Shown piece after piece: positions 25,266 through 35,739 of a stretch of DNA of 64,000 nt; position 1 is the first letter of the stretch; each line of letters begins with the position of its first letter. Under the pieces are notes generated by a model that saw only the letters and a list, made by a program, of their open reading frames with translations, had not been told where the DNA came from and searched no databases. The DNA is from Ceriagrion tenellum (taxonomy: Eukaryota; Arthropoda; Insecta; Odonata; Coenagrionidae): positions 152,217,584 to 152,281,583 of the forward strand of contig OY720634.1 in NCBI GenBank assembly GCA_963169105.1, written 5' to 3'. A program made the position numbers and the translations under genes.

Positions 25266-25507
25266 GGACCCCAGAAGTCAAGGGGTCTTAGTGACATTAA
25301 AAAAAAATTCGTCAGGTACATGAATGGGATGTGAAAACATAAATATTTTAGTTAATGAAGGGATCCAAGTGATTTGCTTGACTGGTGATGCTATCTAGGG
25401 TAATGCCTCTTAACTAGTTAGTGGGTTGTACCAAACATTTCCAACTTTGATTTGAGGTTTCTCAAAACAACGGTTTTGTTACTAAGACAGCTTGACTTCT
25501 GGGGTCT
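25266..25507. mobile_element. 242-bp MITE-like element with 8-bp target duplication
   Basis: GACCCCAGAAGTCAAG at 25267-25282 is perfectly repeated in inverted form at 25491-25506 (CTTGACTTCTGGGGTC). The flanks carry an 8-bp direct repeat TCATTTGT at 25258-25265 and 25508-25515. Terminal inverted repeats, an 8-bp duplication, small size and no coding capacity are the hallmarks of a non-autonomous hAT-like element, although the termini are not the usual CAGGG type. The superfamily is inferred. Confidence 0.7.
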
Positions 25508-25577
25508 TCATTTGTAATTGCCTCATGGGCAAATTGCTCACGGAAATATACGAAATAATAATATTCTCCATCTCCCT

Positions 25578-25740
25578 CCTACCCGATTTCCCAACATCCC
25601 TTCCTCACTCACACTCTTGAGCAACCCATCGCCCCTTATTACATCCTCCAGCCAGCTATTCTGCCGCAACCATGTTTAGTCCCAATTTTCCTTCTTCGCT
25701 TACGGACTGGCGCCATAGTTTTGCAATTTCACGATAATAC
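25578..25740 (-). mobile_element. RTE-type LINE C-terminal fragment
   Basis: Plus-strand sequence such as AACCCATCGCCCCTTATTAC and CCTCCAGCCAGC aligns with 35940-36000 inside the larger RTE element. Its right end (TTTTCCTTCTTCGCTTACGG) resembles 24545-24585. Decayed, minus strand; also at 56974-57136. Confidence 0.55.
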
Positions 25741-27339
25741 CATCAACAGCTTACTACAAATAAGAACACATCCATTTTTATAACATGCCCTCTTCTATAA
25801 TGCATTTTGTATTCATTTTTATTAATTGTATTCCACATACCCAATGAAAACCACGATAAAATAGTAGCTAATACGTTTCAAGATTTAATTGTCGTAAATT
25901 TCGCACGGATGGCGGATATTTTCGCTTTATATTCACTTATGGACGGTTGCTAGAACGTTCAAGTATGGAAACCATTTTGCTATGGAATTCATAAGAGTAT
26001 TCGCGTTGCAGGGACACGTCTACTAGCTGCATAACTTATGTACTAATAGTTCATTGCTTCGAATGTTTGATCTAATCTACCATCGCTGGACATAATTTAT
26101 AGTGGTTTGATTATTCAGTATTCAATACACATAACTATAATTCAGTCAGAGTAAATAGTCCCAAAACAACTTTTGTCCCAAAACAACTATTTTATCAAGT
26201 TATTAAGTCTCCAAGCGGTTCATTGCGCGTCCGCCATCTTGGCTACTTCTTGACCTCCTAACTTAATTCCATAAGTTAGGAAGCCATTTGTTAAACCAAT
26301 AAATTTATGGAATGTTCTTTGACGCTTATCGAATGGTTGCTCTCATTATTCTATGGAATACTTATGTGTCGTTCTTGCAGCTTATCATTACTCATTCATT
26401 CCGTCATGCTATTCAAAGGAAAGTACGTAATGAGGAGGGATAACCAAAATGACTGTTATTTCGATTGGAGAATATTAGGATAGTGAGTGCTGACGTAATT
26501 CCCTCGTCATCTGCCTCAACGAGTTGCTTCCTTTTGATTGTTTCCTACTCATACACAGATATATATACCTCCTACCTCCCGACAACACCGCGACAATTCA
26601 TTCGCGGATCCAGCAGACGACTCTCGCTTCTACAGGTTAGAAGTTGCTCGCGGGGAACGAAACGGTTAAACAAAACGCTATCGCTGCTCAATCGCGATTA
26701 CGTTTAGGCTTAATTCGCCGGAGCATCCACACAATAAGCTCAAATCTTCCCGTCGCTCTTGTTGAGTTTCGCATCAATGTTTAAGCTGGTGTGCCATACC
26801 ATTCGAGAGGAAGGTGGTGCTGTGAGCGATTTGGTGGTTCATTTTTCGCGGCAGGTGCTTTGGTTCCCCCGCCCCCCATCACTTTCCGCTCCGACGAGTT
26901 TTGTGCGTTTTTCTTCGGCATCGTCTTGAGGAATCTTACTGAATTGGCGACCCTTTCAGGTGGACGACGAGTCACCTCAGCTTTTTATTCATTGAGATTG
27001 TCCTTGAATTATTTTGCTTCATTTACCTAAAAAAATATACAAAATGTCGTGATACATATAATGAAGTGAACACCGTAAGAAAAATAGATAATTTTTTTAT
27101 GTGGCCTAACGGGTACTCTGGGAATGTGCCGTGACTCAGTTATGCTGTGCGGTAAATAAATGATAATTGTTAGTAATCAGATTATTCACAATTTTTTCAT
27201 TCATCGGAGTTTCTCTTTTATAAGAGCGCAATGCATTGAAACACAATACAATAAAAAGATTGCATGCATTTATGAATAACTGCACCTTTAAGTATCTCTT
27301 CATACGCCACCTCTTCCTTTTCTTTCTTTTTTCTATTCG
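25741..27339. other. Block A, central: no supported gene
   Basis: About 1.6 kb. A 17-bp motif GTCCCAAAACAACTTTT is doubled near 26160-26195. TCCTAACTT and AAGTTAGGA form a 9-bp stem at 26256-26281. A minus-strand open frame (26781-26975; from its second Met, MPKKNAQNSSERKV) is kept in both block copies apart from an in-frame change (GGGG to CG region), but it resembles no family that I know and may be chance. Also at 57137-58735. Confidence 0.45.
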
Positions 27340-27620
27340 TTGGGAAGTTCTTTCCATTTATCTTCTCAATGTAATCAGGCCAATTATACTAGTCCCTGGT
27401 TGGTAGACAACCATCAGCATACTCACTTCTTTGGAAAGCCTCCCCGAAATCCAAGTCTGGCCTGCTTAACACCGTCGCACACTTCTTTTTCCTTCCATAC
27501 TATTTCTCTACCACTCACTTTTACCTCCTGGCTCAACACGGTCCCCACGCATTCTCCCACTTTTTAAACGAACTCCTCGTTGGTATCATCATATATGTTC
27601 CTGAGGGAGACTCTTTTCCC
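27340..27620 (-). mobile_element. Possible RTE-type LINE linker fragment
   Basis: The minus strand reads KRVSLRNIYDDTNEEF, then KVGECVGTVLSQEVKVSGRE and WKEKEVCDGVKQARLGF, broken by stops. Composition and spacing resemble the region between endonuclease and RT in RTE-type LINEs, but no diagnostic motif is present. Also at 58736-59016. Confidence 0.35.
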
Positions 27621-27710
27621 GGTGTAGTAACTTTAATTTTTTGCTTAATTGTATTCTATTCTTAGCTTAGGCATTATTTGGGGGTCAGTTTGGGGTGAAA
27701 TTTGTAGTTA

Positions 27711-27734
27711 ATATATATATATATATATATATAT
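27711..27734. repeat. (AT)12 microsatellite
   Basis: Uninterrupted AT dinucleotide run; the same length is seen at 59107-59130 in the other copy. Confidence 0.95.
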
Positions 27735-28339
27735 CCCCCAATATTTCGAAGGAGACTATTTTTTAAATGTGAAAACTCGGAAATACGAAGTTTCCGGGCT
27801 CATTTTTCGTCACTCTGCTTAAAAATCTCAATGAGGTTATTGAATTAAGATGGTTAAATTGAATATTATATGGAAAATGGAGAAGATTTTCGATCATTCC
27901 GCGATCGTCGATTACTCTCGGAAGGTTTTCAAAATCCATCCGCCTACCTGGGGCTAACCCGGTAGTCTATGACCCCCAAGCTCCAAATAAAAATATTCAA
28001 ATTACGCCTATGATCCTTAGTGGCCCTTATATTGGCAGAAGATGAATGATACCTAGGAATAGGAATGGTCTTGCCGAAAAAAATAATCCAACCGGTAATT
28101 AGTTGAAATCAATTTAGTTTAAACTAAATCTAAGAGAGCTTCTTTTTCGAGACGCCGAAGTGTACGCAAATTCTGCGCTCGAACGACGATGAATAGAACA
28201 ATGTGTTGAGGTGGAACATTCGAAATTACCCATCGGAAGCATTCTTTGGATTATTTCGATTTTGGCATGGCGATTGCCGATGATAGCCAACAATTGAACG
28301 CAGCAGCTGGCGATTCATTCATTCATTGGTTGTTCAATC
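27735..28339. other. Block A, no recognisable gene
   Basis: About 600 bp; the right end abuts the tail of the minus-strand LINE below. Nothing else is supported. Also at 59131-59735. Confidence 0.5.
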
Positions 28340-28978
28340 CTAAGATTGCTAGGCTGCTGACATCCACCCGTCCCTATCTAATGCTAGTTCCTTTACCTCC
28401 TAGTATCTCTTCTTCCGATATACTTTCCTCTTTATTTGGTCCATGAAATTATTCCTTGGTCTTCCTCTCGGGACTTTTCCCTCTATTTTTACCTTCAGTT
28501 ATGTTCTTCACAAACCCGTTGTTAGAGTGCGTCCAGTCCTTCTCTTCTGTATGGTGTTCCATATGGTCCCTTCCTCTTATGCTCTTTTGTACACTTCATC
28601 ATTTCTTATTTTTTCCATCCATTTTATCTTCAGCATCCTCCTACAGCACCAGGTTTCGAAGGATTCTAGTCTACTCTGGTCAACTTTTCCAATGGTCCAT
28701 GTTTCCAATCCATAGAGTGCTACGCTCCACACGAATGTTATCACGTACTGCAACCTGGTTTGTAGTCCTATCTTCTTTGAACACAGCAGTTGTCTTTTTA
28801 TCATGAACATCTTCTTAGCTTGGGCCATTCTCCCCTTGATGTCCGTCGTACTTCTTCCGTCCCACGTGATGGTTCTTCCGAGATAGGTGAATTTTGCCCA
28901 TAATGAATAATGCCCATTTGCTCTAATTTCTCTTCTCTCAGGGTGACTTCTACATTCAGCTTCTCTCTCCTTCATACG
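28340..28978 (-). pseudogene. RTE-type LINE C-terminal region, 5'-truncated
   Basis: A 132-codon minus-strand frame (28975-28577) contains FTYLGRTI, DIKGRMAQAKKMF, VWSVALYGLETWTIGK and WCCRRMLKIKW, the region after the RT core typical of arthropod RTE-like LINEs. Beyond the stop the same protein continues through frameshifts and stops (EGKVPRGRPRN, then EVKELALDRDGW) to about 28340. A short TGAA-type repeat at 28316-28329 marks the probable 3' tail. No catalytic RT residues remain. Also at 59736-60374 with a few substitutions. Confidence 0.8.
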
Positions 28979-31486
28979 AGGATTTTAATCTTCGCCGTAT
29001 TTTTAATGTTGTATTTTTTGTGAAGTTGGCGATAACCAAGTTCAGTAAAGCCCACGAAGAGGACATTCGCCGGCTGTTTCATCAAGTCCAAATCACCTCG
29101 GCGTGGCGATCGCCGTCAACCGCCAGCCATCGTCGTAAGTCGAAAGCACCCTTTGTATCCATAATAGTCGAAGTCGAATGTAGTTATCGAATTTGTCCGA
29201 TAAAAATATTTTAAAACTCAAGCTTATCACCACAGAGCATTTGCGAACTTAACATTTTCCTTGACTGACATAGGGATGCCACATAGACATCAATATACAT
29301 ATAAGACAACTCGACGTTTTTCAGTCGTGACATCGAAAACATCGAGTAGTAAAATAATCCGATGAAAATTGAGTGTGTGGTGAGTATTTTTATATACATC
29401 GAACAATCGACTACTCGATTTTTTTAGCCGATATGGCATCCGTAGACTGACGCCTTAACTGAAGGTGAATTGAAAAAAAAAAATCGCCAAGTAATAATCG
29501 ACGTTCCTCTGTTGTTTAGCGCTCATCGACTTTGATCCCGATCTGTTTTTAAGTGCGCTATCTATTGAACAGGGATTGAAACACAAATGGAAAGCAAGTA
29601 CGCTCTTATGTTGCGAAGTTTATTCGCCCATTACAGCGAATGGAAAGCGCTCATTGAAATCGAAGTTCTGGTTATTCTATGACTCAATGATCTGCGTCGA
29701 TTGAAGTGACTCTTCGTTAAAATTTCCAGCAGTAAATTGTCTAGTTTTAGTTTAGTAGTGTAGTAATAGTTAGTTAATGTCATTCACTCCGTGTTCCAGC
29801 TACTTAGTATTGAAAACAAATGTTCTCTGTTTCACTTGGATAGCTTAAGCAAATCTTATTCCCAGCTAATTTCTTTTGCAAACTGAATTCACGAGAACAG
29901 GTGAATCATGGGGAAAAGTTTTAAAAATCTAATTTAACGTTTAATTTTAACAGACAAGTTGGAGGTGCAAGTTATAGTTCCAGCGAGCAACTTTCGACGA
30001 AATTGCAGGTGTGAACAACATTTCAAGTCGACTTATAGAACTTTAAAAACTTCCGGTGAAGCCGCTTGAAGAACCGTATTGTTGCCAGCGTAAACGGCAA
30101 TCAGTCTGCCGCTGTGCTAACATGTGAAAATATTTCGTCACGGTAAACTCTCCGGAAGTTCTTGTAGAAGTGGCTTGCAAAAGTTATTTGCTAGTTTATA
30201 CCTCCCTTAATATAAAAGATGACATCTTTGCTAGAAAAAATGCGTATTTCCATAAAATAACGGAAACAACGTGCATATTCAGTAGCTTTCATCTAAGAGA
30301 AAATAATTTCCTGAAGACCGTATGCGAAATATTGACATGATAAGGCATATACAATCAGCTCTTTAATCCTTTCGATTTGAATTCGATTTCCTATATGATT
30401 TTTTATAGGTTTTTACAGGATTTTTTAAAACATTTCTTTATCCTTTTTATGAATGCAAGCCAATGCGTTTCATTTTGCAAACGCATTTATTTCTGGAGGC
30501 AAAGAAAGACCTGGTGATGTAATTTAAGGACCGTCATTGTGTACTCCACGACAAAACACGGTGTGCGTTATTATTCAAAATGAAAAACATTCTCATGGGG
30601 ATCTAGGTTCTGATGGATATGAACTAGAACATGCTTTCCATTGGAAATAATTTTTAACAAATTAATATTAAAATCTGGATTTACAGCCATGGTTCCGCCC
30701 AATCTAAGTATATTTGGAGTTTGTGGTCGACCTTTACGATAAATAGCTACAAAATCAACATTTGGCGAATCTTATTGCATCTTCTAGCATAAAATATTTC
30801 TTCAAGGAAGATTCAATTCAGGCTACTCTTATGATTTAAAACGTAACAACGGAAGAATAATTTTTTCCGATTCAAAGTAATTTATATCCCATCATAGAAA
30901 GAGATATCAATCTGATATTTATTTTTCTCGCTTTCTGTGTCAGTTTTTACTATTTAATTCTTTTTTCTAATCTTTTGAACTTTATTTTTGGCAAACTGAC
31001 ATGAGTAGGTATTATGGCTGAGCGACCTCAGTGCGTGCGATCTTTTTAAGGTAGTTTGAGCGAAATATCATTTTACCGAGAAATCGATGAGATTTGGTAT
31101 TATTTTAAAGAAAAACATATCATTCTTCCATTGACATAAGAAAGTCAATGCCTTACCACATTACTTTTCGAGATATTTGCTATAAGATACCAGCCATTTT
31201 ACTTGGGAAATAGTACGTGTATGCACTCCAGAGGAACATAATTTAATAAAAGAGGAATTTTCAACACCTAAATCTCGTCAAAAAATCAACAGTTTGTAGT
31301 TTATGTGTTTTCTCAAGTATTTTTGAAAATTAATCATATTGTCACCGCAGTAAATTCTTCGGAATTAAAGGAAACTTTCCGTTTTGATGGAGTTTCAAAC
31401 GTACCGCGTTAAAAAAATGAGTCAAGTTAAAGGTCTATTAGGATATTTTCATTTGATTACTTACCATTTATGTCATGCATAACTAT
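28979..31486. other. Block A, right-central: no supported gene
   Basis: About 2.5 kb of AT-rich sequence without convincing open frames. A 50-bp motif with CAGTAAATTGT...TAATAGTTAGTT at about 29731-29783 recurs diverged at 32505-32555, suggesting an uncharacterised dispersed repeat. Compared with block A', a 240-bp segment is missing at 29049/29050. Confidence 0.5.
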
Positions 31487-32145
31487 ATAACATGCCAGTA
31501 AACTGTGAAAATTATACGAGTGTGAAAATAAATGAAGGTGTAATAGGAAAAGTGAAAAGCTACCGGTACCTACGAACGATGGTGACAGATGACTGGAGAA
31601 GTATTGCAGAAATAAAAGCAAGGATAGCAATGGCAAAAGAGGCCTTCAGCCAGAAGAAAAACTTGCTATTCAATAAAAGCCTGGATCTGGAGCTGAGAAA
31701 GAGACTAGGTAAATGCTATTCATGGAGCGTTTTCATGTATGGATGTGAAGCTTGGACATTAGGTAAGAGGGAAAGGAATAGAATAGAAGCTTATGAAATG
31801 TGGGTGTGGAGAAGGATGGGAAAAGTAAGATGGGTTGATACGATGAGAAATGAAGATGTTTTGAGCAAATTAAAAGAAGGAAGATCGCTCCTAAAGGAAA
31901 TAAGGAAAAGGAAAGGAAACTGGTTGGGCCATGTGATGAGAGGGAGAAGTATAATAACTGTGGCACATGAGGGTTCAATTGAAGGAAAGAAAAAGAGAGG
32001 AAGGAGAAGAATTAAATTGGTGGATCAGGTGAAGAACATCAGCTATGATGAAGCAAAGAAGGAAGCTCGGGACAGAAGCGGATGGAGACAGCAGTGGTGT
32101 ACGGGACCTGCCAGCTGGCAGAACACCAGATGATGATGAACTATA
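31487..32145 (+). pseudogene. RTE-type LINE C-terminal region, plus strand
   Basis: A 213-codon frame (31492-32133) with KSYRYLRTMVTDD, AEIKARIAMAKEAF, WSVFMYGCEAWTLGK, WVWRRMGKVRW, NWLGHVMRG and a basic KKKRGRRRIKLVDQ segment. These are the conserved post-RT blocks of RTE-like LINEs. The RT catalytic core and endonuclease are missing, so this is a 5'-truncated copy rather than a gene, although the fragment is open. It ends with a short GATGATGATGA tail, as expected of a LINE 3' end. It is repeated at 63124-63782 with a few amino-acid changes (N to I at residue 14, VAHE to AALE). Confidence 0.85.
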
Positions 32146-32658
32146 TTATAGCACCATCAATTTTGCAAAATTTAATCCGTGTGTCGCACAGCTGATTTAG
32201 TCAAAACGAATAATTCGAATATGGTCTCTGTTATGATTAGGGAACTATCTCGCTCGCACTACCTTAATACGAATAGATGTAATAGACCTGTGCGCCGCCT
32301 CGCCGCCAATGAATTGTGTGCGGCTCGCCGCCGGTCCTTGATGTCGGCGGCGCGGCGCGGCGCCGTCATACATGGCCATTTACAAAACACTCTTCCAGTG
32401 AATGGATAATGTATTAGTGTACATTTACCAATGCTGCCTTCTCATCATTGAATTTAATTATTTTGTCTTATATTACTCAGCACAAATAAACTGATATCCG
32501 TGCAGTAAATTGTATATTTTTAGTTACGTAGTGTACTAATAGTTAGTTTATATCCAGGGAAAAAATTTCCCGACTCCGGAATCCAACAATAACATACTAC
32601 CTTGTCTGACCCCACTACTAACAAAAGAGGAAGCAGTCTCAGCCGAAGGCATTCATCA
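32146..32658. other. GC-rich patch and unassigned sequence
   Basis: Includes a GC-rich stretch at about 32285-32375 (repeated CGCCGCC/GGCGGCGCGGCGC), where the matching second copy reaches the window end. No gene is supported. Confidence 0.5.
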
Positions 32659-32720
32659 ACATCTACATACTATTCTGCGAGGCACCGCATGGGCGTGTGG
32701 CAGGGGGTGTTAGGACACCA
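32659..32720 (-). mobile_element. CR1-type LINE 3'-end fragment
   Basis: Starts with ACATCTACATAC, the complement of the ATGTAG tail, and continues through GGGCGTGTGGCAGGGGGTGT to TTAGGACACCA. It matches the complete 3' UTR end of the CR1 element at 42720-42785. A 5'-truncated insertion on the minus strand. Confidence 0.85.
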
Positions 32721-33302
32721 GGAGTGTAAAGACGTAAGGGATAAGGATCTGGGAGGCGAAAGTGTCAAGTGTATTATGGGAGTGTATTTAGTGGAGCTCA
32801 GTTTATATTATGGTCGCTTATTGTCGGCGGAAATAATGAGTTTTTGTTAGTACCTTTTTGGCAATGTATCTTTCTTATTTTATCGCTTCTGTCATTCCTA
32901 AAGATGTAGTTCGGCGTCATGATAATATTCTCTGTGTCGCTGTGAAACAAACGAGTTCTGAATTTCTCAAGCAAACTAAGCCTAGTGTGTAGCCTCCTAG
33001 TCTCGAGGGGGCAACGATGGCGCAGATCAAGAAGATCGGACTGCTATCAACAGCCACAGCTTCAGGAGAGTGAAGTCCACGATGCGGATACAACGGGTAA
33101 ACCACCGCATTAACTTCCCTAAATGATGCGGCCTACACATGCCAACCTGTCTTAGGATTGAAAGACCAAGGATGATGAAAATCTTAACTGTACACAGTCT
33201 AAAAGTCGTACGTTCCACTTCATTATTCAAAATTAAACGCCTCTTTAATTCAGCCGAAATTGAGGCTTGAGGCTACTGAACGTGAAGGCCGCAGAAACTC
33301 TA
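32721..33302. other. Unassigned spacer before the Tigger element
   Basis: About 580 bp without a recognisable gene or repeat. Short frames present on both strands have no family signature. Confidence 0.5.
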
Positions 33303-33432
33303 TACAGTGGTACCTCGATATACGAGTGCCCTAATATACGAGTGTTTTGAGATACGAGCCGCCGAGCGAGCGATATTTTGCTTTGGGATGAGAGCAAGAT
33401 TTGAGACACGAGGAATCGCACACTACACCGCT

Positions 33433-33478
33433 GCACACGACCCCAACATGCGCCCCGCCGCATGTTGGGGTCGTGTGC
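33433..33478. other. Perfect 20-bp hairpin in the Tigger 5' region
   Basis: A 20-bp arm GCACACGACCCCAACATGCG at 33433-33452 is followed by a 6-nt CCCCGC loop and its exact reverse complement at 33459-33478. It lies between the left terminal repeat and the transposase start. The role is unknown. Confidence 0.9.
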
Positions 33479-33623
33479 TGCGTCTAACAGTTTCTCCCAC
33501 CTCAGACTAGACCTCAGTCTGTGTGCTTGTTTCCCTCGTTTTCGAAGCATTTTTGATAAGTTGGGTTCGCGTTTTTTGCTTTTTGTACATTTACAAAACA
33601 TTGTCACATTTATTTTTATAACC

Positions 33624-35323
33624 ATGGGCCCGAAGAAGAATATGATGTCTATTGAATTAAAGCGTGAAATCATAGAAAACATGAGCAAGGTGTGCGAGTA
33701 ATTGACTTGGCGAGGATGTGCGGGCGTAGCACATCAATGATATGTACTGTGCTTAAACAGAAGGAGTTGATAAAGAGTATAACGCCAGCTAAGGGCGTTA
33801 CAATAATTTCTAAGCTCCGGACCTCTCTCCATGAAAAGATGGAGAAACTACTGATGGTGTGGGTGACAGATAAGCAGCTTCAAGAAGGAACCTTAACACA
33901 AAGCATCATATGTGAGAAGGCACGAGCGATTTACGGTGATTTGCTGAAACAGATCCCACACACTTCCACAAACGAAGAATCAGAAGACTCGTTTAAAGCC
34001 AGTCGGGGCTGGTTTGACAACTTTAGGAAAAGGACCGGCATTAACTCCGTCGTCAGGCATGGTGAGGCAGCAAGTTCGGATGTGAAGGCAGCTGAGGTTT
34101 ACATCAAAACGTTTTCCGAACTGATAGAAGCCAAAGGATACATCCCCCAGCAAGTCTTCAACTGTGACGAGACAGGGCTTTTCTGGAAAATGATGCCGAT
34201 TAGGACTTACATAACGGCAGAGGAGAAGACGATGCCAGGTCACAAACCCATGAAGGATAGATTAACTCTAGCACTTTGCGCCAATGCGAGTGGCGACTGC
34301 AAAATCAAGCCTCTGCTAGTATACCATTCGGAAAATCCCAAAGCCTTTAAGTCACATAAGATTTTAAAAGAAAAACTGCAAGTTATGTGGAGGGCAAATC
34401 CGAAGGTGTGGGTCACCAGGAAATTCTTTGTGGAGTGGACAAACCTGGTGTTTGGCCCTTCTGTTAAAAAATATCTACAGGAAAACAACCTACCCATGCA
34501 AGCCCTTCTCGTCCTCGACAATGCCCCTGCTCACCCACCAAATCTCGAAGATGATTTACTCGAAGAGTTCAAGTTTATAAAGGTTCTCTACCTACCACCC
34601 AACACCACTCCTATCCTGCAGCCCATGGATCAGCAGGTGATTTCTAATTTTAAGAAGTTGTACACCAAGCACATTTTTCGGCGCTGCTTTGAGGTGACGG
34701 AGAACACAAACCTTACCCTTAGAGAGTTCTGGAAGGACCACTTTAACATCGTGATATGCCTAAGAATTATTGATCAGGCCTGGCTGGGTGTTACAATTAG
34801 GACCTTAATCTCTGCATGGAAGAAGCTGTGGCCTGAGGCTGTAGCTGAAAGGGCCTTCGAAGGATTGGAACCCGAAGTGTCAGTGGTAGAGGAGATTGTT
34901 TCTCTGGGAAAATCCATGGGTCTGGAGGTGGATGAGAGAGATGTGAACGAACTCGTCGAGGAACAGTCTCAGGAGCTGACAACCGAGGAGTTACACGATC
35001 TAAATTCGCAGCAGCATACGGTGGTTCAACGAAAAATTGGTTTTGAAGAGGAGCCAGAGATGGAGGAGGTTATCTCTACAAGAGATATAAAGGAGATCTT
35101 GGGAATGTGGGAGAATGTTGTAAAGTTCGAGGATAAAAATCACCCCGAAAAAGTTGCAACTGGTCGTGCATCGGAGTTGTTCAACGAAACTTGCCTAACT
35201 CATTTCCGCAATATCCTGAAAGGGAGGAAGAAACAAACCTCCTTGGACAGTTATTTTAAACGATCTGCAGGTGAAAATGAGCAAAGCGTGACGAAAAAAG
35301 CGAAGACCAGTGACGAAAATTAA
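33624..35323 (+). pseudogene. Tigger (CENP-B/DDE) transposase with one frameshift
   Basis: The start is ATG 33624 in an ACCATGG context, giving MGPKKNMMSIELKREIIENM, the N-terminal CENP-B/Psq-type helix-turn-helix. The frame closes at 33701. The rest is open in another frame from about 33692 (residues counted from 33692): IDLARMCGRSTSMIC (rest of the HTH), CENP-B-like DNA-binding half (SRGWFDNFRKRTGI near 104-118), then DDE_1 catalytic residues D159 (FNCDETG), D276 (LVLDNAPAH) and D313 (QPMDQQ). The C-terminus has acidic stretches and ends at 35323. A one-base deletion near 33688-33691 explains the break; everything else is intact. Closest family: TIGD1/jerky-like transposases. Confidence 0.92.
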
Positions 35324-35591
35324 GCGCTTCCGTAAGCACTTCACTTTTCTTTTATTATGTTTTTATAGAATATGTATTTGTTATTTATAAATAAATGTTT
35401 CTTCTTGTAAATACATTTTTCTTATTCAAAAACACTTAACAAAAACAACTGAGGTGGTGTTTTGGGAGCTGGAACGGATTAATGGCATTTCAATTAATTT
35501 AAATGGGGAAAATTGCTTTGAGATACGAGCAATTTGACATACGAGCAAGGTTACGGAACGAATTAAACTCGTATGTCGAGGTACCGCTGTA

Positions 35592-35739
35592 TTTCCTACG
35601 TGCTCATGAAGGTACCTCATTTTGAGCGTCCAGAGCTCGGAGTTTTGGACCCTTTGTCGCTCACAGCATCTTGAGTCCGATCCCTCCCAGTAGGCAGTGG
35701 ATGACCTCCGCTTCCTATGTGACGTTTTAAATGCTTTTA
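35592..35739. other. Short spacer / RTE 3' UTR
   Basis: Between the Tigger target site and the end of the RTE coding remnant. Probably RTE 3' UTR on the minus strand; no separate feature. Confidence 0.4.

Larger units (their letters stand above)
23672..32363. repeat. Block A: first copy of the duplicated array flank
   Basis: The sequence matches 55068-64000 in the same orientation, offset by 31396 bp up to 29049 and by about 31637 bp afterwards, because the second copy has 240 extra bases plus a longer A run. In the first 640 bp I count seven substitutions; the rest looks at least as similar. Block A holds the LINE fragments, MITE-like element and simple repeats listed separately. The right limit is unknown because the second copy runs off the window. 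Confidence 0.95.
33305..35589 (+). mobile_element. Tigger/pogo-type DNA transposon, 2,285 bp
   Basis: Starts CAGTGGTACCTCGATATACG and ends with the inverted match CGTATGTCGAGGTACCGCTG (about 22 bp, three mismatches). It is flanked by TA on both sides (33303-33304 and 35590-35591), the target duplication of the Tc1/mariner/pogo superfamily. It encodes a CENP-B/DDE-type transposase with a single frameshift. Subterminal repeats of ATACGAG occur just inside both ends. There is only one copy in the window and it does not lie in the duplicated part visible here. Confidence 0.95.

Noticed and set aside
28443..28806. Overlapping plus-strand frames of 90 and 116 codons
   Set aside because: Antisense of the minus-strand LINE fragment at 28340-28978; hydrophobic composition is an artefact of that.
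31492..32133. 213-codon frame as an intact host gene
   Set aside because: It contains only the post-RT blocks of an RTE-like LINE and ends in a LINE-type tail; a truncated retroelement is the better explanation.
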